From assembly GCA_047495785.1 (NCBI GenBank), contig JBLDXI010000013.1:2852001-2916000 (forward strand): a stretch of 64,000 nt of DNA, written 5' to 3'. The position numbers and the translations under genes were made by a program. Shown here piece by piece: positions 1-13,077 of this stretch. This stretch comes from Lepidodermella squamata. Taxonomy: Eukaryota; Gastrotricha. Position 1 is the first letter of the stretch; each line of letters opens with the position of its first letter. The notes below the pieces were generated by a model, which ran no database searches, was not told the origin of the DNA, and saw only the letters and a list, made by a program, of their open reading frames with translations.

Positions 1-71
1 CAAAATCGAACCAGTGAGTCGACCAATTCTGCATAAGTATAGCCAAGAGAGTAGAGATCCCGGGTAAGTTG

Positions 72-124
72 GTAATGGCAACTACAGGAGTAAAGTTAGT
101 AATGGCAACTACGGAATAAAGCTA
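72..124. repeat. Two-copy tandem repeat of about 26 bp
   Basis: The unit beginning GTAATGGCAACTAC occurs at 72-98 and again at 99-124, with a few differences and a 1-bp length change. A more degenerate third unit follows at about 125-160. It lies in non-coding DNA and no function is evident. Confidence 0.75.
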
Positions 125-1035
125 GTAAATGCTACATGCCACGACAAATACGGGGTAAGAATAAGAAAAAGATTCTTCAATGGTACAGTGGAACTTTCAG
201 CTACAAGCCCCAACATGTTCTCATTTTGCCTTTAGCCTTAAATCGACAGTCGGGGCGCCGAACTTCACGCTTCAACGCAGACTTCCGGCTTTAACGCTAA
301 AATCCATCGCATAATCAGCGGGAGTTTTCGCGCGTCATCATGCAGGTCAAGGCCATTAATATAAAAATTATATGCTAAATTGTATAACAAATTTGATTTG
401 AATGACTTTTTATCTCATCAAATGCAAATACAGTTAAACTTTTGATCGCATCGCATTTTAAGTTTTCGAAAAAGCTGATTTTCTTATCGGTTTTTTTCTT
501 CAAAGAAATCAAACAAACCAGTATACAGGGACACTTATAAGAGCAGTGAGATCAGGGTATTGCAATGGGACGTGAGATCTTATCAAATGTATGCGCCATG
601 CAATTCGCCATTTTGCGTCGAAACCCGGAATGAGGCTTCGCCTTAGGCCTGAGCTTGTCAATTGTCAACCGGCAATTTATGGTTTATGGTTCATGGCCAT
701 GCATGGTGTAAATTTCAGTGAGACCGCTTCAACGCCGGCAATGCAATCGGCATAAACGAATAAGTGGCTGGCTGTCATTTTGCTTCTTGAGGACCCACGC
801 CGTAATCTAGAACCCTTGACATTCACAAGAGGTCCGTTGTCCGTTGCTTGACAACTGCAACGCTAGAACCCTCAAGAAAGCTGGTTATGAGGCGCGTATG
901 ACACTTGGAGGATCATTTTAGATTGGATCAATAATCTGATACAAATCGAATTCTAATTTCATAATAATTCAACTAACATTAACTAGCCGTAGGATTTGAT
1001 GGTAAAGCGATATCGTAATTATGACTTATTATTAT

Positions 1036-1101
1036 GGAAAACTTGCGAATGTTTGAATTCAAACGTTAGGGCGTTCGAAGAAACCACTGGCGTTTCAAAA
1101 G
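1036..1101. repeat. Stray duplicate of a kinesin exon segment
   Basis: These 66 bp match 2125-2190, inside a coding exon of the neighbouring KIF28-like gene, at 64 of 66 positions and in the same orientation. The copy lies about 140 bp beyond that gene's stop codon and is not part of its reading frame. It looks like a small, recent segmental duplication. Confidence 0.9.
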
Positions 1102-1241
1102 TCATAACATTAACTACCTATCTTTTATTATCAATTATTAAGAATCACTCATCGCAAAATATTCATTTCACAAATAAACGGCATCACTCAATGGAATCGT
1201 ATTGGAATCGAAATGTCAACTGCAGTTTCTGAGTCGGGCCA

Positions 1242-4200
1242 CTACTGCAGATTACAAGCAACACTGCTGGTTGGCTTGTCACCAACAAGAACCTTCAATT
1301 CGTTTGCCATAGCTGGCTCTTCTTTTTTGTTCTTCTTTTTCATAGCTGAAGGCGGCGGCTAGAATATAAAATTGAATTTCGAATCTCAAATCGAAAAGTA
1401 GCTGGACGGCAACCTACCGCATTTTTCAAAATTCCGCCTTTAGCTGCTGGTGGTGTTGGGGAAACAACTTCCTCCTCAGAATCGTCGTCATCGTCGTCAC
1501 TCTACACGAGAAACGAATCAAAGCTTAACTCCAGATTTGAGCATCCTATTTTACCTCGCTGTCCATCTTCTTTCCAGTGGCTCGCATAAGCTGGGAGACT
1601 CAAATTTTATAAATAATGTGGCTAATACGTAAAGGCTTACGGCATTTAACTTCATCACTCTAGCTGCAAGTTTTTCTGAAGCTCCAGTTATAATCGCTCG
1701 AACGGTTTTGTAGAAGCCTTCGTAACCAGATCGATCACCTTTTCCTCGAGATTCCCATTCATCAACAAGGTTCTTGAAAAAAATTTCAAGTTCATCGAGT
1801 CAAAAAGGCGAAGTCAAACCTTTATGCGACGCTCGCGTTCTTGATATCGATGAATTTTCCGGTTCAGTAAAATGATCTCTTGCTTGTAAAGAGCTGCTTG
1901 TCGTCCTTCATCATCGTCATCCCGCGATGCAGCAACGGCAACGACCAGACCCTCGTCAGTGGACTAAAACGATGCGGTAACAAATATCGATTTATAATCA
2001 GCTAGTTCAAAAATAACTACCATCGGCGCAGAATGCTCGTCGCTATTTGGAGTCATATAGAAAGAAAACATTATGAATCCTTTGTCAAGGTAATCGACCA
2101 AGTCCTGATCGGCTTTCTCGAAGCGGAAAACTTGAGAATGTTTGAATTCAAACGTTAGGGCGTTTGAAGAAACCACTGGCGTTTCAAAAGCTTTCGTATC
2201 AAATGCTGATCGGTATTTGACTTTACATTGCCTTCTTTCATATTTTGCGTTAACATAATTCGCGCGATTTATTGTAAGCTGAATGAAAATTGTATTATAG
2301 CACCATAAAATCCTGAACCTTTGTAAACTCACCCTGAAATTAAATGGCTTACCAACTAACTCACTAGGCTCGTCGACAAAGTTTTCCTCGGGTAAGGGAC
2401 GCCCTTCTTTACTACAGGGGATCAACGTAACTTCAACGTGACCCTCGTCAAGTCCTTTGAGATCGACTATGACGAGCTTGTCAGAAAAATCCATGTTGTA
2501 GGCCAATGATTTCAAGTAAACCGTCGTAGTTCCAATCAAGCAGTCTTGCGGTGGTTCCCAAAACGGGTCCTGCTCTCGATCGATTCGAGAAATATCTTCG
2601 CCCTCGAGATATTTTTGATACATTTCCTATAAACGCGATAGAAATGAAAGGAAATTTCAGAAATTCACCCAAGCTGTACCTGCATCAAAAATTTTCGATT
2701 TGTGAAAGTTCCTCGGTCCCAGAGCCATGAATTTCCCATCTTTGTATCACGCACATTCACCATAACTCTGGAGTGAGATGTTAATCGAAATGTCAATATT
2801 TCCTAAAATAGCAAACTTTTGCCCTTTCGCATCCCATCGCCCCGTGATAATTGCGTTGGAAAGCAAAACAAGCTCATAAGTATAACGCTTCCCCATTTCC
2901 TCGGCCATTGTGTTGACCTCACCAACCGATGGCAGCAGTTCCAGCAGTTCCTCTTGAACTCGTTGTTGCTCCTTGCTCAGCTGTTTGCCCGACGAAACGT
3001 ATCCCTTCACCTTTGCTATTTCCTTCTGGCAAAAGTCCCACGTTATTTCAGGGATTTTCCCAGCGTCGCCTTTGGGCTCTTTGGCCTTCAATGGATTCAT
3101 GAATACGTACAGATGATTGGAACCTGGATCGCGAAAAAATAAAAAACTACAAAAATGGGCAGTGAATAAGGCCAACCGAATAAAATTCTGTCTTTGTGAT
3201 GCAGCTTTTGCTTCTCCGTCATAGCTTTGCCGTTCAGAAGAATTTTGGCGTACTGACCCGGCTGCAGCTCAATTTTTGAACCACCTTTGGCCGAGTATAT
3301 GATTGCATGTTCTTCCAAAATGCTACCAAGTCATGCCTATCAGAATATTTTTACAAACTTGGCGCAATTATGTACCTCATGCCATTCAACACCAGATCGG
3401 GAGAATTTCCGCTCTCTGATTTTTTGCCAATTTTGGTCACCTCATTTTCAATGAAATGAACAATTATGCCGGAAAGCAGCGGATCTTCGTTCAAGTTGCA
3501 AAGGAATGGCGTAGTTTTCTTCTTATCAGCCTCCATTTTCTTGCCGCCCTGGAATGAAAAACAAACGAGTTTCCTTTAATCCCAGTTAAGCATTTCGAAT
3601 TACATCTTCTTTTTCGAGTTCCTCCTGAGCAACTTTCAAACGTTCTTGCCATCCGCTAGCCCCTCCAGAAGCCTGTTCCAGCAGCTGGGCGTTGGCGGAT
3701 AGACGTGATCTAATTTCTTCCTCCATATCACGCTCTGTTGAATTATAAGTATCATTTACATTTCTAACTTGGCAAACAGCTTCTACGAACTCATTTGTGC
3801 GATTTGCTCCGGTGTCATTCCGACAGTGGACATTTGAACTTGCGCACCCCCACCGCCCAGCATTTTCTTCAGCCTCTCATTTTCTTCCCGCAGTTCGCGC
3901 AATAATTTATCCATGGCGTTTTCATTTACAGTAGCCTTGTTCTTGATTTGTTTAGCTCGATCAGCGTATCTCAAGGTTGACAATGTTTCATCGTAATTAC
4001 AATCTTGAGTTTATAATAGTTTTGGTTGCAATAGAACTTTTGGATTTGAAAAACTCACCAGCTGGCGATAAGGCGGCAATCATTACAGTTTTACTATTAC
4101 CGCCCAGTGCATGCTTCAAAAGCATTGTCAAAACAGAATCACGATATGGGACGACTATATTTTTCTTCTTCCCAGTAGACAGGTCAGCCAAAGCACTGAT

Positions 4201-5594
4201 TACATTGCCGAGAACAGAGAGCGATTTGTTTATGTTACAGCCTTCCTTCAGACGATCACCAGTCGCACCTGTGGCATCGGCTCTCTCAGAGCCAGCCAAA
4301 TCGACAAGATTGATAACTGATGTTTTCTTAGTCAATCCTGAATCGGCTTTGGATAGTTGGTCAAACGTTATGCTGACAATTGTGTGGGCCCGCGAGCTAG
4401 TCGCATTCATGTTTGTCGCGCCAATTGTACGGTTCGAAGTTCCCTGCTCCATACGGTTTTCGATCTCTTTGTAACTCGCAACCGGTACCGTTTTCAACCC
4501 TTGCACAAAGAAGCTACCGGCTGTTGGATTTTGGCGCACAGGGAGGCCCCCTTTGACTGCTTCTTTGGACAGCAAATCACGAACTTGTTCGTTGTAAATT
4601 TCCAACATGGAAAAAGTCACTTGGAACGTCTATTACATGCCAGCTATATTTATTGATAAGCTCCTCAACGAATATTTACCTTATTTGAATCCGTATTACC
4701 CTCGATGATTTTGAACAGCTCGTCGCACGTTATTGGTACAATACCTCTATTAGCCCCATATCCAACCATTGAATATGATTTACCGGAGCCAGTTTGGCCT
4801 GAAATTTATTCGATTTGCACAGATTGTGCTGAATTAAAAGTGTCTCACCGTAGGCGAACAAAGAGCAGTTGTAGCCTAGAAATTCAAAGTAATTTCAACT
4901 GATCAATTAATGCTTGTTTCAATCCACCTTCCATCGCATTTTTCAGCACGCCACGGCCCAAGTCATCGAACACCCTCTGCTGGCTAGCGTAGGGAGAACC
5001 GGATGTAGGTTCATTGATACCGACAGCATTGGTCACAAATCCATCGTGAGACCTTCCAAGCAAATAATCACACGATTAAATATTATATTTAAATGCTCCA
5101 CAATGATATATTCGGCAAAGCAAATGATGGTAAATGATATGCCCTCGCAAAAACTACTGAAGTAAGTTGAAATTAATGAGAAAACATCAGCTCAAATCTT
5201 ACCAATACGAATAATCAAAATTAAACTATTCAGTTAAGGAAATATTCTTTCATGCTTCGACTTGAGATCATTTCATCTGTTACCGTTTTCACATCCTTTT
5301 CTGCATTAAAACAGGCGATAGATGCATTAAAAGACTTCTTAAGACTTACCATTGTCAGGATTCTTTATGGTTGTTGCATTCCCGATCATTCCGATGATGA
5401 CTTTCGCCTGCAAATCTATTTCTCTGTAACGATGGCGAAACAGCATCAAGAGCGGCTTCAGTAAACTTCTAAAATAAGTACCTCGGCAGGAAAGGCCGAA
5501 CCCTAACAGCAACCTTAACCCTGTAAAAGATAAAACATGCGTAGCTACTATATGCGTTTGCTATTGTTTCGTCTTCTTACGTTTCGTCGCTCAT
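1242..5594 (-). CDS. Kinesin-3 motor of the KIF28/KLP-6 type
   Basis: Microtubule motor of the kinesin-3 family. Splicing joins many short exons. Exon 1 (5581-5594) encodes MSDET, then [10 protein letters not shown], the P-loop GQTGSGKS (about 4790), switch [12 protein letters not shown], switch [10 protein letters not shown], and the neck region after [16 protein letters not shown]. An FHA domain follows (core [12 protein letters not shown] around 3300-3400), then a KIF1-type region containing DPFWEPP. The end is a disordered Asp/Glu-rich and Lys-rich tail whose stop is at 1242-1244. The motif [19 protein letters not shown] and the overall design match KIF28 and nematode KLP-6, which moves polycystins in sensory cilia, better than KIF1A. 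Introns are about 50-100 bp; I count at least 15. The intron-rich structure contrasts with intronless WDR36. Family is sure; the KIF28 subfamily is likely. Confidence 0.88.
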
Positions 5595-6819
5595 TTCTAC
5601 TGCTCGGTTACCTACCAGTCGCCAAATTAAACAACAAACAAGCAACTCTACGTTTTGACAGAAAATATGTCCGTATTAAATAACAGGAGAGTAGAGTGGA
5701 GCCATAATAAAAACCCACGCATAATCAGTCATCAACCATCGACATTACCCAAAATACCCAACTCTTCCAAAGGGCTGAAACTAGCGCTCAGCTGAGAACT
5801 TCAGGGTCGCAAAAGTGAGCGTCTGTGGAAACTCTTATGTATTTTATTAAAATAATGACAAAGCGTTATTTCAACATAATGTCGATAAGGAATAAATTAT
5901 ATGTCAATACCCAAAACCTATTGATTTTTGCAGGAAAAGTGACACGGGCAAAAAATCGCCTCGCATTTGCCAGCCAACGGGGCTTGAATAAACACAGCCG
6001 ATGACGACTAACTCCTGTTAATGTTCGCAGTCCACTAGTTGAGTTCGTTTCGCCCTCTTCTTGGCAAGTGCGAACTTATCGAAGAACCGAGTGCAAATTA
6101 TTTTCGACGACGTATTGGTGTTGGTAAACATTCATGGCTCTTAATCACATGGTTATTGACCAACATGTCTATTTCTGAATGTTACTAAAAAATAAGAAAC
6201 TTGACACATGAGAACAATGTCTGAAATGGAAACTTCCGAATAATGCCCTCTACAGTTTACCTTCCAACTGGGTAACTTACAAGTTATAGACATTTTGGAA
6301 TCCAGTTGGAATCCTTTCAACTTGATTTCTTAGCTGGTATATTTTTTGATTAATTAGACACATGTTCTGCCTTCACAAATCATTGCAGTCATTCATTTGT
6401 CATTTGTTAATTTCGAGGGCATCTGATGAACGAGGACTGTCCTTTTTCAGGCGACAGTCGCTCGCTTCTCGCATGATATGCTATTTAGTTTCTTGTCTTG
6501 GTTGAACTGTACCAAATGGAGCCACGTGGCATCTTCCACAGCAAGTTATTCCCCATTTTTCATGTGAATTTCACTATTTCGAAAAGTTTATCTTGTCTTT
6601 TCTCTTGCACAGCTTTTGGCCTGATTTTCTTGTTAATGCTCCGAGCTCATAGCTCATATTCATCATTTCTTCAGAGCTTCAATTATTATAATTCGATTTG
6701 GAACTAATGCTACTTTCTACTGTGTTATCAGGCTGAATCATCTACAGTTACGTTTATTTCTTTATAGGACCTTTCTCATAGTCTACTGCCAAGATTTTCT
6801 GTGTTACAGGTGATTGAAA
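5595..6819. other. Divergent intergenic region, KIF28 and SmB
   Basis: This 1.2-kb gap between the minus-strand kinesin start and the plus-strand SmB start should hold the promoters of both. I see no convincing exon in it. A GTTACC half-site lies at 5607-5612, just upstream of the kinesin ATG. A possible 5' splice acceptor (TGTTACAG) lies just upstream of the SmB ATG. Confidence 0.5.
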
Positions 6820-7450
6820 ATGGGGGTAAGTTGCTTGATTCGACGATGTGCACTGCCATTAACCGCAAATATTTCATATTAATTCAGGTCACGAAAAGCA
6901 ACAAGTTGATGCAGCATATTAATTACCGCATGCGATGCCAATTACAAGATGGGAGATACTTCATTGGCACGTTTATGGCTTTTGATAAGCACATGAATCT
7001 CATGCTGGCAGATTGTGACGAATTCCGTAAGGTGCGCGCCAAGTCCAAGACTGGAGAGCAAGAACAAAAGCGAACCTTGGGCCTTGTACTTCTTCGAGGT
7101 GAACATCTGGTTTCAATGACAGTCGATGGTCCTCCGCCTCCTGAGGTAAGATGACATATTGTCATGCTTGTGGTTTTATTTTGCGGTTGAATTTTTAGGA
7201 GCGGCCTCGTGTTCCTGTTCCCGGTGCCCCTGGAGTGCCAGGTGCGCCTTTTGCTGCCGGCGGTCCTGGGATTGGCCGCGCAGCTGGTCGTGGTATTCCA
7301 CCTGCGATGCCACCAGCTGTTGCTCCCGGTTTGGCTGGTGCTGTTCGCGGAGTTGGTGGCCCGGCTATGGCTCAGATGCAGCCGACTATGGTCCCTCCTG
7401 GAATGCCGCCAGTTATGCGTCCCGGTGTGCCTCCACCACCGCGTTTCTAA
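6820..7450 (+). CDS. SNRPB: Spliceosomal core protein SmB/SmN
   Basis: Core subunit of the heptameric Sm ring of U1, U2, U4 and U5 snRNPs. Three exons: 6820-6825 (only ATG GGG), 6888-7145 and 7199-7450, giving 171 residues. The start is set by joining the two-codon first exon to GTC ACG AAA, which yields [12 protein letters not shown], matching the family start MTVGKSSKMLQH. Sm1 ([31 protein letters not shown]) and Sm2 ([16 protein letters not shown]) are intact. The tail is rich in PPGMPP and Gly-Arg, as in other SmB proteins, but shorter than in human SmB (about 231-240 residues). RNF113 follows after 142 bp, so the two are probably co-transcribed. Confidence 0.95.
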
Positions 7451-7566
7451 ACGAAGTTGCTCATAACAGCGCTAGTCTGCGAGACTTTCGTGATGCTAGT
7501 TTCTCTTTTACCTTCGTTCATTACTGCGCTGCTTTGTGTAAATGGTTCATGATTTTTAACTTGTTT

Positions 7567-7582
7567 CATTATCTTTTCGTAG
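7567..7582 (+). promoter_or_regulatory. Probable trans-splice acceptor for RNF113
   Basis: A T-rich tract ending in CGTAG lies 10 bp before the RNF113 ATG and about 130 bp after the SmB stop. That leaves no space for a separate promoter plus 5' intron, so a spliced-leader acceptor inside an operon is the simplest reading. No SL sequence is visible in genomic DNA, so this is an inference. Confidence 0.55.
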
Positions 7583-7592
7583 ATTATTAAAT

Positions 7593-8746
<1,154 letters not shown>

Positions 8747-8821
8747 CCTCGATTGTTCTTTCAATTTCATGTCTTTTTATACTATTCAAGTTTTTATATA
8801 AAAATGTTGATGATTTATAAT

Positions 8822-8835
8822 TTTGATTATCGTAG
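8822..8835 (+). promoter_or_regulatory. Probable trans-splice acceptor for HRI kinase
   Basis: TTTGATTATCGTAG ends 8 bp before the kinase ATG and only about 90 bp after the RNF113 stop. It resembles the acceptor before RNF113 (both end CGTAG), supporting a three-gene operon. Confidence 0.55.
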
Positions 8836-8843
8836 GATTTAAA

Positions 8844-11333
8844 ATGAACCGTAGTATGGATGGAAGTGGGTCTACGAGGCGCCGGCTGGATCTTTGTTCG
8901 GCCACGTCTCCGTTCGAACTGCTTTCGCCCATCGCTCGCTACGACGAGTCAGACCTTCACGACCTGAGTCCTTTTATAGCCACATCACCTAACCTAGCTA
9001 CATCACCCCGCCTATCGGAATACTCGACTTCAAGCGCTAAAACTAGGAAAATTGTCGTTACTTCGGCGAATAATAACAATAAAACCGAGCCACGCGATTC
9101 AAGTTTCCCGTCATTCAGTACCAGCCACTGGCTGGCGGCGCTGATCGAGTGGATAAACATTACGTTTTCCGACAAGGAACAGCAAAAACATGTAATCCAC
9201 GAAATCATGCATTGCTTGACCGAACTGGGTGTCATTCCTTTCAACATATTAATTACCTCTGATCAATTGTCTCAAATCCAACACGTTATCGATTCCCTTA
9301 GACTGCGTTTTTGGCAGGAACGCAAAACTGAACAGTTAACGAACGGTGGTAGCTCACCGGACCAAAAATCGCAAAATAGCATGGTTACTTTCGCGGCGAA
9401 CGGGCAAAGATCGTCGCAGTTGAAACACAGTTTGACCTTTGCGGGGGCTTCTCTCGCAAAAATGCCACAATTCGACGCGACACGCCCGACCAACATGCTG
9501 CCTTTTCCTCGAATACCTCTGGCGGCCCTGTTTCCGGCCGGTCGTTATCGTAACGATTTCGTCGAGCAGGAACATCTCGGCCGGGGTGGGTTTGGCGTCG
9601 TCGTAAAAACCGTGAATCGTTTTGATGGCACGGCTTACGCGATTAAAAAAGTTTTCGTTAAACAGCAAATGGTCAATCACGACCATTTGTTTCGAGCTCT
9701 GCGCGAAGTCCGCGCCGCTTCCTCGCTCAACCACCCTAATATTGTCCGTTACTACTCGGCATGGATCGAATCAGTGCCGGAGGGGCAGATGACTCAAGAA
9801 GTAAACAGCTCATCAGAATACTCTGACGAAGAGGCGGAGGAAAGTCATCGCTTCACTTCTAATCGGAAGAGCGACAGCATTTTTCACAACGTGCATTCTG
9901 CAATATCGCTCTCCGATGAATTTGACATAAATCGCCAATTGAATGCGGAGTTCAACGCCAAAAAACGGCCGGCTAATCTCTTCCACGATTCAAGCAACGC
10001 TAGCTTCCAGCGATCGATGCAAATGTCTACTGCCAAAGAGACGTCTGACGACATCGAATTTCGAGACGACACCCCACCTAGCAAAAGCTCGGATATAATT
10101 TTCAAGGTGGACGATTCGGATGACGACGAAACAGATGTTTCGATTGTGTTCGGTAGTTTCACGAAAAAAGCGGCTATTTCGAAAAAGCAGCCTCAAGAAA
10201 GTCGCCTGGTGCCTATGAAACCACGACCGAGGCCGAATGTGAATTTGACCTCAGCCCGCCAAGCGGTGACGGCCGAATTATACCCGGAGAATGCGCAGCC
10301 TTCTAAGGTAAGAATTTTCATTGGAAAGCGGGTCGATTAAATTGGTCCCCAATGCCATGAGCGCAATCATTTTGTAATATGAACCCCATGAATATCGTGT
10401 TACTTATTCATGAATAGCAACTAGAACTATCGATTTTCCTGATTTTTTTCACTGCTTTTGAACGACGTTGTATTGATTCAGGTCTGTCTATTTATCCAAA
10501 TGGAGCTTTGTACACTGGGATCGCTGGCCGACTGTTTGTCTCGCCGAAATAGCCGTGTCGCCAGTCTGTCCTCGTCGCCTCTTCCCTCGCCGTTGCCTCT
10601 CTCTCCGATGAGCGGCTTCGACGTCGGATCTCCAATGGCTACGCAGTCGCCGCCCATCGAGTCGCTGGTAAACGCCTCGTGGAACGCCTCAGTTTTCCTT
10701 CAGATCGTTCGCGGACTTGCTTACGTGCACTCTCGCGGTATAATTCACCGCGACCTGAAGCCCGCGAATATTTTCCTCACCGGTTGCTCCCTCAGTTGCC
10801 CTGAGGTGAAGCTCGGTGACTTCGGCCTTACTCGCTTTGACGTATTTTCTGAACACGGCGATCAGGGCTCACTGGCTCAAAGCGATTTGATTCGTTACTC
10901 AGAGCACAGGCGTTACAGCACTGAGGTTGGAACGCGAACTTACGCGTCACCAGAACAGGCCACTCGACTGGTCTACACCCGCCAAAGCGATTTGTTCAGC
11001 CTGGGTCTCATTTTATACGAATTATACCGACCCTTTACGACTACGATGGAACGACTTGCCAATTTCGAAATGCTGCGTAAAGGAGGTCCGGATGATTTGG
11101 ACGTTAGCGAGCGCCACCCTGATGTGTGGCGGCTAATCAAACGCCTGACCGCAAATAGCCCGAATAAACGCCCAAACTGCACCGATTTGCTGGCCGAGTT
11201 GGAAACGAACGAAGTCGATCGTTTACGAGAGGTTGTCGAGCAGCAGCGGCGCGAAATCGAACGCCTGCGTCAGGCCATCGTTGTTGACAGCCCTTCTTAT
11301 TCAGCACGTTTTTCACCTTACTCTTCCTCATGA
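8844..11333 (+). CDS. EIF2AK1: HRI-like eIF2-alpha kinase
   Basis: Ser/Thr kinase expected to phosphorylate eIF2-alpha and lower translation under stress. Exons 8844-10307 and 10482-11333 join in phase to give 771 residues (human HRI 630). An N-terminal helical region resembles that of HRI. The kinase N-lobe opens RYRNDFVEQEHLGRGGFGVV (about residue 235), with AIKKVFV and the family hallmark NHPNIVRYYSAWIE. A long acidic, Ser-rich insert follows, then the C-lobe with HRDLKPANIF, GDFGLTR, TEVGTRTYASPEQ and a C-terminal coiled coil. The split kinase domain and the YSAWIE motif define the eIF2-alpha kinase group; the lack of a signal peptide or RWD domain argues against PERK and GCN2. It is last in the SmB-RNF113 run. 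Confidence 0.88.
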
Positions 11334-12337
11334 CAATATCGCATGATATAACTGAAGTGACTACATGCAAATATAAATATATAAATATATATGCAATTAT
11401 TGCGATATAGTGAATTACAAAGCGACACAAAATTGCTTGAATTGCGGTTGGGCTTCGAATAGCAAATTATCTGCAATAATCAATCAATGAAATTGCTTTT
11501 ATTGAAAGTAGAATTGAGTTAAATAGGAAGGAAGTTGCATCCACTAATACATTAATTTTGTGTCGCTTTGTTTACGATGATGATGAAAAAAAACGTAATT
11601 CGAACCCCTTTTCATACGTCTTTCTTACTGGCCTGCTTCCCGTTACGCCTTATGACCAGACCACTCTTATGGGGCAAAAGAACTAATAAAAAAACGCATT
11701 GTTTAGAGGCTTCTTATTAATCTTAAAAACTATGAAAATCCCCCTTCAAGGTGGTAAAAATGTGGTTTTTAAACTTGTTAAAAAATGTTTATGTTTGTCG
11801 TTCTCGTTAAAATAAAATGGAAATCTATATACGTGTAAAATTCGAATGGTGATGTTGAACAGTGCATACTACCAAAAATTATTACGTAAAAAGACATGTT
11901 CCGGCGACTTTTATTTCATAAATATATTGATATCTAAACGCTGAATCGTATGATCGATAAAATAGAAAAAAAAACTGCGCAAATTTTTTGTTTTCCTTCC
12001 TATTGATGCGAATCCTATTATTGTATCTCTATCTTTCTCGCTCTCCGTTACTCTCGTAACAAAAATGATGATAATTTTTTTCGTGTTCGTGTGTTTGTGC
12101 GTGTTATCTTCTTGTCCTCCGGTTGAGTTGAAGATGATTGCGAAGATGAAGAACGGTTAAAACAAAAAATGTCTGCTGATAAATGCCTGAAATCGTCGGT
12201 GAAAGAAAGCGCAAACTCTATTTTAGTTTTGGTTTGTGATGAGGTGATATCGAAAGCACAATTAAAAAGATGCGATTGTTTTGACATTTCAAATTAATTG
12301 TTGTTTTTGTCTTTTTTTAGATTTTTAATCAATTAAA
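11334..12337. other. Intergenic region after HRI, before GGCT genes
   Basis: AT-rich, about 1 kb, with no supportable coding exon. It separates the SmB-RNF113-HRI run from the next run and probably contains the HRI 3' UTR and the promoter of the first GGCT gene. A T-rich tract ending in TTTTTTTAG at 12320 may be a splice acceptor before the GGCT ATG. A minus-strand open frame at 12048-12287 is low-complexity and not convincing. Confidence 0.5.
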
Positions 12338-12949
12338 ATGGCAGATCGGCTGTATTATTTCTCTTATGGAAGTAATCTCATGACAGAGCGGATGAAAAAA
12401 GAGAATAAAACAGCTGAATTTTTTGCGGTTGCTAGGCTGAAGGTATGTTTTTATATATAAAAAATCAGCGTGACTTTAATCCAGTTTTTTATCTAGAAAT
12501 ATCGCTTAGTGTTTACCCAATGCCATGTCCACGTGAGTCGCTGGGGCGGCGCAGTCGCCAGTATTTACCAAAGCGGCAGCGATGATGACGAAGTTTGGGG
12601 CGTAGTTTACACTCTTGTGCCTCAAAATATTGAAACACTGGCGAAACAGGAGTCGGATTACCTGCAGCGGCAGGTGGTTGTTGAGCTTGAAAACGGCACT
12701 CCGTTAGATTGCATTACATATATCCACCACAACCAAGCTGGCGAGAATCCACAACTGCCCGGGCCAGACTCGGTACCGTCTTGGCACTACCTTTCGGTGC
12801 TTGTTTGCGGTGCTAAGCAGAATAAGCTGCCAGAAAAATACATCGAGTTTTTAATGAAACACCCTGCGCGACAGCCTTACTGCCACGTTGACATTTTCGA
12901 CGAGCTGGTTACTATTAGCAACGGGCAACTTGTTTTATTGGCCAACTGA
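12338..12949 (+). CDS. GGCT: Gamma-glutamylcyclotransferase, copy 1
   Basis: Cytosolic enzyme that releases 5-oxoproline from gamma-glutamyl amino acids in the glutathione cycle. Exons 12338-12442 and 12497-12949 give 185 residues, the usual length. The N-terminus YYFSYGSNLMTERM contains the YGSNL substrate-binding loop. EVWGVVYTL and the acid in LAKQESDY, aligned with the human catalytic Glu (LDEQEGV), are present, and the C-terminal GAKQNKLPEKYIEFL is typical. The next gene, 128 bp downstream, is a diverged paralog with the same intron position, so the pair arose by tandem duplication after the intron. Confidence 0.92.
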
Positions 12950-13040
12950 CCGCAATATTGTGATCATAATCTATTTAGCTGATTGTTAGGACTGTTTCAA
13001 TTGATTTTATGACAAATTAAGATGTCTTTAATTTGAATCT

Positions 13041-13054
13041 ATTGTAATTTCTAG
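13041..13054 (+). promoter_or_regulatory. Possible trans-splice acceptor for GGCT copy 2
   Basis: ATTGTAATTTCTAG lies 23 bp before the ATG of the second GGCT gene and about 90 bp after the stop of the first. It would serve a downstream operon gene. Confidence 0.45.
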
Positions 13055-13077
13055 GTGTTAATTTCGAGGGAGTAGAG

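Larger units (their letters stand above)
1..1241. other. Non-coding stretch before the kinesin gene
   Basis: No supportable gene on either strand. The stretch holds a short tandem repeat near its left end and a stray 66-bp copy of a kinesin exon fragment, both listed separately. A short plus-strand open frame at about 996-1232 covers the stray copy and has no protein-like character. The right-hand 140 bp is the 3' flank of the minus-strand kinesin gene. Confidence 0.6.

Noticed and set aside
996-1232. Plus-strand open frame of 78 codons
   Set aside because: It overlaps the stray kinesin-exon copy in a different sense and frame and has no family features.
1242-5594. KIF1A/UNC-104 assignment for the kinesin
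   Set aside because: Motor-domain wording ([22 protein letters not shown]) and the short tail without a PH domain fit KIF28/KLP-6 better.
7159-7590. Plus-strand Cys/Trp-rich open frame
   Set aside because: It is an out-of-frame shadow of SmB exon 3; the composition reflects the GC-rich Pro/Gly codons.
9272-9734. Minus-strand open frames within the HRI gene
   Set aside because: They lie antisense to a clear kinase exon and show no similarity to any protein family.
12048-12287. Minus-strand open frame upstream of the GGCT genes
   Set aside because: Low-complexity Ser/Thr/Lys content, no conserved motif and no clear gene context.
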